Of a DNA stretch of 64,000 nucleotides, positions 18,701 to 29,416 are shown piece after piece. Where the stretch lies: contig BSYQ01000005.1 in the NCBI GenBank assembly GCA_030272585.1, forward strand, positions 4,681,501 through 4,745,500, in the 5' to 3' direction. The DNA comes from Bryopsis sp. KO-2023 (taxonomy: Eukaryota > Chlorophyta > Ulvophyceae > Bryopsidales > Bryopsidaceae). Position 1 is the stretch's first letter, and every line of letters starts with the position of its first letter. Below the pieces are notes generated by a model. That model worked only from the letters and a program-made list of their open reading frames with translations. It was not told the DNA's origin and made no database searches. Position numbers and translations under genes: made by a program.

Positions 18701-21700
18701 ATCTCATCCATTCTTGGTAATGGAAACTGGGTGATTTTTGTGGCTCTATTCAAGGCTCTGTAATCAATGCAAAATCTCAATGCACCCCCAGGTTTGGGTA
18801 CAAAGAGTACAGGAGCTCCATAAGGTGAATGGCTGGGTCGAATCATCTGCTTCTCCAGCAAATAATCCAATTGTTCCCTCAAGGAATCAAGTTCTTTGGG
18901 GCTCTGCTTATATAATGGTCCAAAGACAGGTTTTACTCCATCCTTCAGTGGGATCTTCATGTCCCAGGGTCTGTGTGGTGGCAATTCATCAGGTAAATCC
19001 ATAGGGAAAACATCCCTATATTCCCTCAGCACCTCCTTTAATTCCTGCAGCTCTGGATCAACATCATCAATGAATTTCTCCAAATTTGCATCAGTACCAT
19101 CCTCTGTTCCTTTCACTTCTTGTGCTTCTCCTGGATTCCTGATTTTCCTTGCAACATCTCCAGTAGATGTCCCTGATCTCTGTCCATCCACCCCATCCTT
19201 TCCAGATGTATCCTGGACCTGCCTCACCAAGCATAAATAGGCTTCCCCACTCCTGTTTTTCAAGCATTTCTGTGCTTCTTTTGCTGACATCAAATTGATT
19301 TCTGATGCATCCTCTACAGCAGTTGCTTTGGGATGAAATCCCTGAAGCTTGATGGGTGGATGTCCTTCTCTGTTGATGGTGATGACATGGCTTCTCCAAT
19401 CAATCTGGGGATTGTGATCAACCAGCCATGCTTTTCCCAAGATAACCTTATGCTTCATTTGGGGTACCAGCCAGAATTTCCTTTTTACCACCCATGGTCC
19501 AAGCTTTATCCTCACCACAGCTTGATGTTTGAGGATGATCTTGGAGCCATCTGCAAGCTCCACTGCCAGTGGTTGGTCTGTCAACAATTTGATTGCATTT
19601 GATTTTCCTGTGCCTTCATCCATAAAATCCCCTGTGGCTCCACTGTCAATCAGACATTTGACTGTGCATTTCTGTAGTTTTCCAGGCACATATAAGAGGG
19701 TAGATCCCAGGCATCCTTGCCCTACAGATCCCAATTTCCCCAGTGCCAAATCTCCTCTGTTTTCCTTGTCTTCTGTGACACAATTTCCTGTTGGTTCATT
19801 CCTTTTCCTTGCTGCCTTTTCTGTAGTCCCAGGGATCCCTTTCCAGCATCCAGATGCTGTTAGAACTTCCCTCTGAGTAGATGGACTCTCTTGACATGTC
19901 TCCTGATTCAAGGCTTGTGTGAGCTTGAATTGTGGGGCTAAAACCTGATTCCTCTGTGACTTAGGAATTCCTTTCTCCAGGTTTTCTGTAGCCTTTCCTT
20001 TGCTTTCGGCAACATGTTTGTCTGCAGCCTTTTTGCTTGCAGCACTTTGTTTTCCAGCATCTTTGTAAGACATGGTCTTAGTTCCTGCATCCTTGTGGTC
20101 CATCCTGGTGTCTGCAACACTCCTTGTGTCTGCAACATGTATTCCTGGATGGGAATGCCTTGTGATTCTGTCTGCTGGTTGTGGGGGTTTTCCACCTTGT
20201 TGTGTCACAGCTGAGGGGCTAGGTTTCTTAACAGTGGTCTTACTGTTGCCCAAACCTCCTTCATTGACTCTCTGAGCTTGAGAGATGCTGGTGTCAATGA
20301 GATTACTGGCCCAAGACACTCTCTGAGAACTGTTGGGTGTCTGCTTGTTTGGTGATTTGAGATTTCCATGGGCACCCTTCCCAATGGAATCACCATCTGC
20401 CTTCCCAGTAGTTCTTTGTACCACTATAACCTTCCCATCTCTGAAAATCCTCTTATTTTCCCATGTGATTGATCCTTTCCACTTGGTCACCCTTGGAGAT
20501 CTGGAATCTCCATTTGATCTGAACCCCCTCCCCCCTTTGTCATTCTGATGGGACTTTCCACCCCCTATTGCATTCAATTGGCCTGGATCTGACGACAGTT
20601 GACACATATGCCTCATTGACGTCTTTCCTTTGGGTAGTGAGAAATCCCTGTCAGATGTCCGCCGATGCGACGAATCTCTGGCACTCTGTGATCGATCTGT
20701 AGACGACTTCATTCGGGTCGATCGTTGTGATCCGGACTTCCTCTGGTTCCTTGCATTCCACGCAAAATGCATGTTGGACTTATCCCGATCACGTTCCATT
20801 TCTGTCGGTTCATTCGAATTCTCTGCTTTCGCCACTTCCATAGCTCGGTCAGCCTGCATGGCATGTTTGATAGCATCATCCAGGGTTTTTGGTCTCCGCA
20901 CCAGAACAGCCTCCATTGTCCTCGACTTCAGGGATTGTATAAACAGATGAAGGCGATCTTCTTTCGACATCGATGGCACTCTCAGAAGTAAGCGAGTGAA
21001 TTCGGCCACATGTTCTGCCAAACATCCCCGCTTGTGTTGCATCCGATATAATTTCTCCCTTGCCAACATCCCGACATCATAAGGTTCGAAAAATCTCTTG
21101 ATCCCAGCCGCCATCTTCTCCCAGTCGTATATCACTCCAGGCTCGTTCCGCCGCCGCTCTGATAACCAATCCAAAGCACTCCTTTTCAAAACTGAACTCG
21201 CCAGCAAACCCTTCTTTTCCTTGGGGCATCCCGACGCCATAAAATAAACATCCATCGCGTTTATCCACTCCGTAACACTCTCGTCTGGTCGTCCCGAAAA
21301 TTCCGGAGGATTACCCAAACGTACAGGGGAAAATTGCCAAGTTTCCTCCATTGTTGCAGAACTCGATGCACCATTTCCGTTGGCGTCCGAGACACCTTCC
21401 TGAGACTTCTCTGCAGCTATCCTCAGCCTCGACATCTCGAGTTGCAACGACTCCATCGACGTTTGGTGTCCCCTCCGTTCATTCTCAACCGTTTCTTGTA
21501 TTTCCAGCAGTCGCTGCTGTATGTCGACTCCGACCTCCAAACTTTTCTTGGTAGCTCTTTGAGTGGTACCATGACTTTCGGCGAACTCTCCGACCGTCTT
21601 GACCAGTTGACAGAGCTTTTCCTCCGTCTCTTTCTTTAACGCCAGTACTTCTGCGCGCATGACATCAATGTCCACAGTCGCCACTTTAGGGTTCGGGTTA

Positions 21701-21705
21701 TCCAT
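15760..21705 (-). CDS. Chromovirus gag-pol polyprotein
   Basis: A single 1981-residue frame. The N-terminal ~110 residues are coiled-coil-like, then a retrotransposon gag domain (FSGRPDESVTEWINAMDVYF...). A basic Ser/Arg linker without a CCHC knuckle follows, then aspartic protease (LIDSGATGDF, ~685). RT has FLDDILIY at ~1082, and RNase H has ATDGSQVGVGG, LLAIVHCLKKW and RTDNQSL. Integrase carries an H-H-C-C zinc finger (TCPVCQ) near 1550, then a D-D-E core (LDLITGLP, SDRDPRFTSELW, TDGQTERMNR). The chromodomain at the C-terminus (EFLIRWQGYDRAHDSWEP, ~1905-1965) probably directs insertion into marked chromatin. No stops or frameshifts. The missing zinc knuckle is unusual but occurs in some lineages. 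Confidence 0.95.
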   Translation of the reverse strand: MDNPNPKVATVDIDVMRAEVLALKKETEEKLCQLVKTVGEFAESHGTTQRATKKSLEVGVDIQQRLLEIQETVENERRGHQTSMESLQLEMSRLRIAAEKSQEGVSDANGNGASSSATMEETWQFSPVRLGNPPEFSGRPDESVTEWINAMDVYFMASGCPKEKKGLLASSVLKRSALDWLSERRRNEPGVIYDWEKMAAGIKRFFEPYDVGMLAREKLYRMQHKRGCLAEHVAEFTRLLLRVPSMSKEDRLHLFIQSLKSRTMEAVLVRRPKTLDDAIKHAMQADRAMEVAKAENSNEPTEMERDRDKSNMHFAWNARNQRKSGSQRSTRMKSSTDRSQSARDSSHRRTSDRDFSLPKGKTSMRHMCQLSSDPGQLNAIGGGKSHQNDKGGRGFRSNGDSRSPRVTKWKGSITWENKRIFRDGKVIVVQRTTGKADGDSIGKGAHGNLKSPNKQTPNSSQRVSWASNLIDTSISQAQRVNEGGLGNSKTTVKKPSPSAVTQQGGKPPQPADRITRHSHPGIHVADTRSVADTRMDHKDAGTKTMSYKDAGKQSAASKKAADKHVAESKGKATENLEKGIPKSQRNQVLAPQFKLTQALNQETCQESPSTQREVLTASGCWKGIPGTTEKAARKRNEPTGNCVTEDKENRGDLALGKLGSVGQGCLGSTLLYVPGKLQKCTVKCLIDSGATGDFMDEGTGKSNAIKLLTDQPLAVELADGSKIILKHQAVVRIKLGPWVVKRKFWLVPQMKHKVILGKAWLVDHNPQIDWRSHVITINREGHPPIKLQGFHPKATAVEDASEINLMSAKEAQKCLKNRSGEAYLCLVRQVQDTSGKDGVDGQRSGTSTGDVARKIRNPGEAQEVKGTEDGTDANLEKFIDDVDPELQELKEVLREYRDVFPMDLPDELPPHRPWDMKIPLKDGVKPVFGPLYKQSPKELDSLREQLDYLLEKQMIRPSHSPYGAPVLFVPKPGGALRFCIDYRALNRATKITQFPLPRMDEMLDRMNSAKYFSKVDLRAGFWQLRMAEGEEEKTAFRTKYGQFEFLVMPMGLSGAPGHFMGMMNEILKPYIDKFVQVFLDDILIYSSTPEDHAAHMKLVLEALRKHHLYAKLVKSAVGKKEVEFLGTWVTHKGVSPVADKLQAVKAWPVPRNVHDVRSFMGLCSFYRRFVPHFSGRAAPLTNLTKGSQQFIWGREEQDAFQDLKDALCSAPVLTHPRDDWPWVIATDGSQVGVGGVLMQEGPDGLHPVAFESHKLSDAETRYPIHEIELLAIVHCLKKWRAYLEGREFVLRTDNQSLLWLDSQQHLSRRQARWVEFLAPFRFKTVHIPGKDNVVADALSRCPQPGLKSTGCGGGDVHAQPQSIMKTKTETLHQNMGKEGRGYQGLGAWNDDQADELLFEEFAGEPLGSRLVKVAGNQAGDVPERFRTTRVSKCSNGGGTNGGTGMDLPKGSKDVSGCQEMSMNEMQMHALESIRVQPVAEWSEAQVAHAQMQDDVCKMTLKRLDYDKGTQANFKMTSGGVLQTSSGQIVVPQSLKALVLKEGHDGEMGGHKGKDKTIHTLQQHFWWRRMNKEISDYCRTCPVCQKTKASTKKLAGDLQPLQIPERRWGSVSLDLITGLPRTSRGKDAIVVFVDRLSKMAHFCACEGTIGAAGLARMIFDEVWRYHGMPQDLVSDRDPRFTSELWKELMALAGTQLKMSTARHPQTDGQTERMNRVLEESLRAYTNHQQSNWDLKLTAAEFVYNQGKQASTGYSPFYLNMGEEPLVPAALLGRGKVESPIRGVNQILGDLQMDIEHAKTCIARAQNRQKQHADQHRREEEFQVHEKVLLSTKDIELAGGRSKKLGPKYVGPFKVLERVGRLAYKLDIPQQWRLHPVFHVSKLRRYLQDDSYGEREPDPPPASIIDGEPEFEVQEFLEHREVRRGRGRRMSREFLIRWQGYDRAHDSWEPVRNLENCGEVARTYFQRHQLVATDQEKKIWGWS

Positions 21706-21775
21706 CTCTCGTCTCGCGTGATTGACTCAATTCGCCCCCAGGGCCAAAATCTTTATTCCCAGCTCGTGGGTCTTC

Positions 21776-21787
21776 GCTCCGAAACCA
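21776..21787 (-). promoter_or_regulatory. Primer binding site of the chromovirus
   Basis: Minus-strand TGGTTTCGGAGC begins two bases after the 5' LTR. It differs at two positions from TGGTATCAGAGC, the site complementary to initiator-Met tRNA used by many gypsy elements. The primer assignment is an inference. Confidence 0.55.
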
Positions 21788-21789
21788 TA

Positions 21790-22163
21790 TGTAAAGGCGA
21801 GAGACTCGTTCGGGGTTTCCACAGGGATACGAACTCAATCGAGAAAATATTACAACACAATGTCCAGGAAGAACGTCCAAGTCTCCCCACGCCCCTTTAC
21901 ATAGTTCATTCGGTCAAAGAAACGGTTACTGGGCGCGGGGGTTCGAATCCTCCTAACCGTTTTCCACTAACTCCCATCGTACCTCTAATTCCGTACAACC
22001 CAAGTCACTTCATCGGCTAGCCCGTTACATAACGATACAACCTCTGTAACTGTCACGAGACATCGCTTGGTTAAGTGACCTGATGTCTCACTCCAGACCT
22101 TCACGTCTAGAGTTCGATCCCCTATGTCTGCAAACCTCTTCCCACTAACTTGGAACTGTCACA
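21790..22163 (-). repeat. 5' LTR of the chromovirus
   Basis: This is the promoter-bearing copy, identical by eye to 15126-15499. Confidence 0.95.
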
Positions 22164-22297
22164 GTAACTACCGTAACCGTAAGTGACCGGAGTGGGGTTA
22201 CGGTACGGTTTACACTACCGTAACCGTAAGTGACCGGAGTGGGGTTACGGTACGGTTTACGGTACCGTAACCGGAAAGTCCTATCTCTGCCCCCCAC

Positions 22298-23977
22298 TCA
22301 GTATTATTTTTTCCTTTCTATTGTTCCGTTTCCTCCAGATCAAAATATGATAAATATGATATATGATTAGTAACCCTCCCCCCTCTTAAAAAAACCACCA
22401 CCACAAAACCACCGAAAGGAATTGTCAGGTATGACAACCACGAAAACAAAAAAACAAGGGCAAATTTTCTTTAAATACAAAAACAAAAACCTAACAGCAA
22501 CCAGATTTTCTATCTGAAAGAGGAACCGAAAATATTGCTAAATGAATGGGTGAGGTGTTTTCTCTGGACCAACAAATCAACACATCGATTTTCTTTTCTT
22601 TTTTAGGGAGGTCTGTGGAAGAATCTATATTCAGGAGAATGGAAGGGACAGAGATGGAAGTTATGAAGGATGAATGTTGCATTTGAGAAGAATTGTCTTC
22701 GCTGAGTAGAGACAATCGCTAACTTAGTAAATCCAAATTATCGAGCCTTCCTAACGAAAGACGGCGCAATCTCAACCCGAGAGAATATTAAATATATTCT
22801 AGTTTTCACATAACATGGCGAAAGATTAGTCCGTTGCGTTACTGTTAAGTCGTTACCGTTACCGTTAAGCATGGTACCATTTCGTGGGTGGGAATTTTTT
22901 ATGGTCTCACAGACACATGGCCATGTGTCCTTTTAGCCTGCATATCTGGGTGATAGTGTGGACCAAGCATGTGTTTGGTGCTGGGAGCAGGCCTAAGTGC
23001 TAGCCCTTGAATAGGGGAGCTTTCAGCTTGTATTACTTGGGTGGGTCTAGAAGAGGCTGCTCAGAACTAAACGTCGCAAAAAAAAAAGAGACAGCGAGGG
23101 AACTCAAGATGGATCGAAACAGTAATCTATATATTGTGCATGAACGCAAGCGATTGAGAGGGTGGCCGGAATTGAAAGAAAAACAAACCCGGTTTGCTAA
23201 GGATCAGGAAATAATAGGTTGGCCTAAGATTAGCAAACACATCGACCATAAACAATAGAAGGCCAATTCAAAGGTGATGAAACAGTTTCTCTGGGCAACC
23301 ACCCCTAAAAAAGTAATCCTTGATTACTTTTCAAGGATTGCTCCTAGAGGCATAAAGAGGGGTTCAGAATTCCACAGAAAGCTGTTTTAAAACAAATCTT
23401 CCGAGCAATATGTTACAAAACACATGCAACCATCGGTGCGAAACATATGCAACCATCGTGAACCTCAACAGAGAACACGCAACCCTCTTCATGACATCCT
23501 CTCAAAACATTCCAACCAAGCCACCAAATCCAAACACCCTCTCAAACATTCAAACCAAGCCACCGAATCAAAAACCGAACGGTGTCTGCGTTTGACCAAT
23601 CAAACTCAAATGTATCAAACCAAATAAAAGCAAAATGACATTTTTAGAAGTCTCAGAAGAAAAAAAAAATCATCGCAAATCTCAGAGAAGGAAAAAAACA
23701 AAGAAAGAAAAACATACACGAGCAGCAACGCTAGCTCAATCCAGAGTGCTTTGAGCATCAATGAAACGAGCCCACTCATAACATACATAATTTGATCAAT
23801 CATAGCAATCATCATAGCAGCAAAAAAAAAGGGCAGAAAAACATTTCGAAAACCCATGACAGTCAGGACATGAACACCTTAAGAAAAGGTTTAGGTTTAC
23901 AGTTGTTTAACTCTCTCTCCTCCCCAATTGGGAGGGGCTTGGGCAACAGCTCATTTCAGATGCACAAGGGGACGAGC
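22298..23977. other. Intergenic between MITE and HMA gene
   Basis: No supported gene. Short GTTACCGTTACC-like motifs near 22840-22870 recall the MITE subterminal repeats. Sequence from ~23590 is A-rich and probably includes the 3' UTR and terminator of the HMA gene, which ends at 23978. Confidence 0.4.
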
Positions 23978-26900
23978 CTAATGCTCATGTGGTGTCCCTC
24001 CGCCGCAGCACTTCTTTGTGTTGGGCTTTTCAGCAGGATCTGGATTGTGGCTGTGCATCTTGTTTCCCCCACAGCAACCTTTCGGGGGAGTGTGTGCCTC
24101 CTTTTTGGAATCGCAGCACCCTCCCTGGTTGGCCAGAGTGTTTTTCTTCGAATCACCACAGCATCCCCCCTTGCTTTCCTTCTTTGAATCACAACATCCT
24201 CCCTTCTGGACTTGGGTGTCTTTTTTGGAACTGCAACACCCTCCCTTAGGCGGGACAGGTTTTGCCTTGGAGTCACAGCACCCCCCCTTGCTTTCCTTCT
24301 TGGAATCACAGCATTCTCCCTTCTGGACCAGGGTGTTCTTTTCGGAAGAACCACAGGATCCTCCCTTGCTGGCAAGGGCATTCTTGGAGGCACAGCATCC
24401 ACCTTTGCTTTCCTTCTTTGAATCATAACATCCTCCCTTGCTGACAAGACCATGCTTTGAGTCGGAGCATTTGCTTTCTTTCTTTGAATCACAGCATCCT
24501 CCCTTTTTCTGGGCCTGGGTGTTCTTTTTAGAGTCACAGCATCCACCTTTGTTTTCCTTCTTTGAATCACAACATCCTCCCTTTTTCTGGACCTGGGTGT
24601 TCTTTTTGGAAGAATCGCAGCATCCTCCCTTACTGGCAAGGACATTCTTGGATGCACAGCAACCGCCCTTGTGGTTGGTCGACAGGGTTTCGAGCTCCTG
24701 GTCACACTTGTCCGAAGCACAGCAACCCTTCATTTCCTGTTCCTTTTGCTTTGATATGCAGCCGCCGTTGTTCTTGTGTTTGATGATGTCCTTTCTGTAG
24801 CCCAAGATCGTCAAGCCATTCAACACCACCAGCATGGAGCTCCCCACATCAGCCAGCACTGCTTGCCACAAAGTGACATAGTCGACAGAGGCCAACCCAA
24901 TCACCACCACCTTCACGACCAGGGCAAACGTGACGTTCTGAATCAGCTTGGCACGGACTTGTTTGCTGATGCTGATTGCGACGGGCAAGTTGGTGAGGTC
25001 GTTGGAGAACAGAGCTATGTCGGCAGCTTCCACAGCGAGGGCACTTCCTGCAATTCCCATTGCAATTCCAGCATCGGCATGAGCCAGGGCTGGAGCATCG
25101 TTGATACCATCCCCGATGTGTGCAATCGATTTGAATCTGGTTTTGTAGTCTCCGACCATGGTCAGCTTGTCTTCAGGAAGGAGGTCGCCATGGACATGCT
25201 CAAGATCCATGCCGAGAGTGGTCGCCACGCAGGTAGCAGTGGAGGTTCTGTCACCTGTTCATGTCGGATGCAACATTGATCATAAACATTTTCCTCCAGA
25301 AGTGTTGTTTCTTCTGTGTTTGTCAAACTCCAAACATATATATATCTTACCCCCCGAAATATGTATCTTTTCCTTTTTCGGACAAGTATCTGCCAAGAAG
25401 ATGCAAAGATACCCGATCGTTCTCCAGTTCGACTTGAAAAAAAAAGCAGAAATAACAGCCTGACTTACATATCAATGGATGCCCCCCAACTTTGGGGTTT
25501 GCCACAGTTTGATGAAAACACATGACTTATATCTTTGCATGCCCACCCCAACTTAATGTTTTACCACAGTTTGATGAAACAAGGTCACCTGTCAGCATAG
25601 CTGCAGTCACCCCCATTCCTCGCAGCTCCTTGATGGCACCGGCGGCCTCAGAACGAACAGAATCCGACACAACAATGGCCCCGATCACTCTTTCGCCATG
25701 GGCAACGTAACACACGCTTCCTCCATCGGCCAAGTCGACATCTATGAGCTGGGAGGATGGCGCCTCTTGTCGCATCAGTGCCTCATTTCCAACAGCAACC
25801 TTCTCATTCCTGATCCATCCACGGATACCCTTGCCAGCAATGACCTCCATGTTGGTCACATCTCCCCTGCAATTCGAGAAGGCACCCTCTTAAAACACTG
25901 TTGGTATAAACCCCTCTTCCCTTCTGGAAGATTCTTCCGATTAAATTTCCACAACATGCCTCGACCTTTTCCATTAAAAAAAAATAATCAAACTAAATCT
26001 TTACACAGTCTTGAACTCCACTGCCTACCGACCATCTCAAACGAGGATGGGTGGTTGATATTGGGTACGCTACTTGGCTGCATACCAATCAGTTATATGC
26101 CTGGCGGCTGCACTTCCAACGATAGCTGGCCCCAGCGGGTGAGTTGAGTGCACTTCAATGGCAGCCGCCACACGAAGGACTTCCTCTTCCGAAGAAGACT
26201 CGATGTGCTCCACAGAAACCACCCCATATCTTCCTTCAGTCAGGGTCCCTGTTTTGTCAAAAGTCACGGCCTTGATGCGTGCCAACACCTCCAGATACTG
26301 ACCTCCTTTGATCAAAATAGACTGCGGCAAAACAAACACAGATCAGTTTCCAAGTCGACATGATGCTTTCTCTGTTAGGGGCCAAGCCAACCCTGTTTGG
26401 AAGTTCGACAAAAGAACTGATCTGTTTTTCACCTGTTTTGCTGCCCTGGAGATTCCGCAGACTGTCACGACTGGGGTACTGATAACCAATGCACATGGGC
26501 AGGCCGTAACAAGCAAAACCAAGGCGAGGTAGATGAAATGTTTGGGGTCCCCCAGATCGGCTGCAATGGGGATGACTGCCACGAGGGCAGCAGCAATCAC
26601 GACAGCGGGTGTGTAAAACTTTGCAAACGATTCCACGAATTTTTCGGTGTGCGATTTCTGCATGGAGGCCTGCTCGACCAGCTCGGAGAGCTGGGCGATT
26701 GTACTGGCTTGCACTGTTGCTTCGGCTTTCATCTTGATGGAGCCGTAGCCAGTGTTGACTGTTCCGCTCCTCAACTGTTAAAACACACACACACACATTT
26801 GTCACATCAAATATGGACAGTATCTAAAATCGACCTTGTGCAGCTACAACTGCATCAGGAACTTTATCAAACAACTAATATTTTTTTCTTCAACAACTAC

Positions 26901-29416
26901 ATTTTTTTCGAACAACTAAAAAATTTAAACCTATTAACACTTCTTCCTTCTCAACAAGCAGTCCGAGAAAGAGCAGTCCACGGAGATTGATTTTGTTCCC
27001 TGGCTAAAATTTGGGTTAACTTTTGGACACGAAATGCTTTAAAAAAAAGAAAAAAACATTGTTGGTTTTGCACACCTTGGCATCGGCTTCTTTTGGAACT
27101 GCCTTGCTTTCCCCAGTCAACATACTCTCATCAACTGCAGAGGAGCCAGAGACGACGACGCCATCCACAGGGATCCGATCACCGGGACGGATAATCAACA
27201 AATCCCCAACTTGAACCTACCCCACAACAGCCACGCAAGCAATATCATCAGCAAGCGTCGATCTTTTTCCCAAAGACACCGCTGTAAAAATTGTCGCTTG
27301 TTTCATAGAAAAACTCATACGGGAAATTTCTATTTCAAGTATTTAAACGATCTCAAAAGCGATTTGCAAAGTGGTGGGAAATCCTTCTGGTTGAATTTCA
27401 GACATGAACAAAGTAGGAGCTTCGGCTCACCTGTTCGACGGGAATCGACTTGTTGGTATAGGCATGCACGGCAAACTCAGGTTGCATTTCCGAAAGGAAG
27501 CGGACGGCAGCCCGGGCTTTGCCCATGCATCGATCTTCCAGCCACTCTGCTAGTCCAAACAGAAACACGATCGCCGCCGCCTCATGATATTCCCCAATAA
27601 CAATCGCACCGACCACAGCGATGATCATGAGGACATTGATGTCCAGCACAAATCTCCGGAGGGCTGCCCATCCACGAAGCAAAATGAAGGGGAGCCCGAC
27701 CACCGCAGCCCCTATTGCCACATACTTGGCCTCTTCCACATCCTCATGAAAATATGACATGATGGACACGAGAAGAAACAGCCCAGAAAGAATCACGGTC
27801 CAGGGGGGCCTCTTCGTTCCAGAATCTGGACAAACGAAAACACACACATTGTCACAGAAAGCTGAATTGCTGACGTCATCGGGTTCCTTTTTTTTTGACA
27901 TGCTTTTAGAAAGGGGTTCTCTTCTTCGACATATTTTTAGAAACAAAAAGGGGGGGGGGGAGGGGAGCAAGGAGAAGGAATATACTTACTGGACATTTGG
28001 CCCCTCAAACCCAGGGAAGCTTGAAGGCCAGCATCATTGAGTGCAGACACAAGAACCGAAGGCGATACCTTGGCAGACATATGTACAACTTTCACGGTCT
28101 TAGTCATAACCGCAACATCCACGCTTTTCACACCTGGATACAAGAACACCACAATTACACGTCAGGACTGACATTACCTAATCTGGGTTAGGAAGGTCGA
28201 GAGAAGCCGACACATGAAAAGCAACCCTGAAAGAAAAAGAGAAACACCCACGATGATTTGATCTAAAATGAAACCTCGACAGGAAACGGTTTGCAAACCT
28301 GGAAGCGGCTCCAGAATCTTGTTGATGATCGGAACTTCTGAAGGGCAGCAAATCCCAGCTGCGTAAATACTTGTCGTGATTTCTTCGTCCATTTCTTGGA
28401 CCGGCTCTGCCAGCAACCTCTCGGTTTCATCGTTTTTCTTTTTGCGCTGTTTCAGGACGGACACCTCTCCATGATCGACGATCGTAGAGCCAGACACGAA
28501 CCCCAAACACTGGCGTTGGCAGCATGACTGTTTATCCACCACATGGTGGAGCCTCCCGTCGACCAAGTAGTCCACGTGATCTCCATGAGGAACCTGCAAA
28601 TTCACCCCATCGAAATCAGCAAACAGACATCGATGCGCCTACTGCACCTGTATTCGAGTGCATGATGGTTTCTGAGCCTTTTCTGGGGGATGTCTAAAAA
28701 TATCCTCATCAACATCAGGATCAATGTTGCTGTGTTTTGTCCTTTCATTTCCGATTCAATTAAGTCAAACTTTGCTCGAACTGATTCAGAAAAAAAAACT
28801 CTTTTTTGGGGAGATTCAGAGGCCACTCAGAATTCACATTCCCACTTGATGTGTGCAAATCAAGGGGGCAGACGGAATCGTTCCGCAACTCAAGACCTCA
28901 TCGGTCAGCGAACCCCCGAATCGTGTTCGAAATGAAAATCAAGATCCAGGGCTGAGGGAAAAACGACTCACCATTTCGTGCCCACAAGCATCGCTGTGAA
29001 CGTGACCATCCAACAGCTGCACGAGCTGACAAGCGACGTCGGCCTCCCAGTCCAAGCAACATTCGATGAGGGCTTCACTCTGACTGGATCGACACTTCAA
29101 CTGAACGACAAACCCAAAACACAGTTTTTCAGGAAGTGCCTCGAGAGAGATCCCCTCGCCGAACTAAACTTCGATTCCCGGGTCTGATATCCTTCCAAAA
29201 CCTGCCCCCATCCCTCCAATTCTGTTCGAAGGGACGTACACGCGCGCTGGAGCAAAGTCATCAGAGGGAAGGAAACTGCCAATAACCAAGTACCTTTCCA
29301 TCCACCAGCCATCCCGTGTGGCTCCCGTGTCGCAGAGCGGTATGATCGCAACTCTCCGTCCCGCATAAGTGCTCATTCTCCCCACCTTCAACAAGAACTC
29401 CAAGAACAGAAGCCAT
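23978..29416 (-). CDS. Zn/Cd-type P1B ATPase with His/Cys N-terminus and Cys-rich tail (10 exons)
   Basis: Exons (minus): 29294-29416, 28972-29100, 28299-28593, 27990-28133, 27431-27825, 27076-27216, 26433-26774, 26086-26321, 25589-25866, 23978-25254; all phases join, 1119 residues. An HMA metal-binding domain with GICCPSE (~164) is the motif of plant HMA2/HMA4. Then come TM helices, the actuator TGES, TACPCALVIST (membrane metal site CPC, ~501), DKTGTLT (phosphorylated Asp ~545), an HP locus (STHPLGPAI) and GDGINDAP. The last ~265 residues hold 15 Cys-Cys pairs in GGCCDSKK-type repeats and end in His, a metal-binding tail. Two copies of CxHx4HGxHxx(W/Y)LVDG(K/R) precede the HMA domain, in exon 1 and across exons 2-3, and are absent from the plant proteins I know. 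Expected role: ATP-driven efflux of Zn(II)/Cd(II) across the plasma or vacuolar membrane. Confidence 0.93.

Larger units (their letters stand above)
15121..22168 (-). mobile_element. Ty3/gypsy chromovirus, complete, with 5-bp target duplication GTAAC
   Basis: Two 374-bp LTRs (15126-15499 and 21790-22163) begin TGTAAAGG and end TGTCACA. They look identical base for base by eye. GTAAC duplicates flank the element (15121-15125 and 22164-22168), inside the MITE. The element reads on the minus strand: 5' LTR on the right, primer site, one 1981-codon gag-pol frame, polypurine tract (15500-15510), 3' LTR on the left. Identical LTRs and an intact frame indicate a very recent insertion that may still be active. 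Confidence 0.95.
14734..22289. mobile_element. hAT-type non-autonomous element (MITE), split by a chromovirus
   Basis: A 14-bp inverted repeat CAGAGATAGGACTT occurs at 14734-14747 and, inverted, at 22276-22289. It is flanked by the 8-bp duplication CCCCCCAC (14726-14733 and 22290-22297). CAGA-type ends plus an 8-bp duplication are the signature of hAT transposons. Without the inserted retroelement it is about 510 bp (14734-15125 and 22169-22289), with no transposase. Its interior is packed with variants of GGTTACGGTACGG and the complement, typical subterminal transposase-binding repeats. The right part holds two tandem units of ~47 bp. Confidence 0.8.

Noticed and set aside
15640..21639. Many plus-strand frames of 60-195 codons across the chromovirus
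   Set aside because: All are antisense shadows of the gag-pol frame, with no conserved motif and no start context.
23956..24800. Long open frames on both strands over the HMA Cys-rich tail
   Set aside because: They are by-products of the repetitive GGCC-rich coding sequence; the conserved ATPase frame explains the region.
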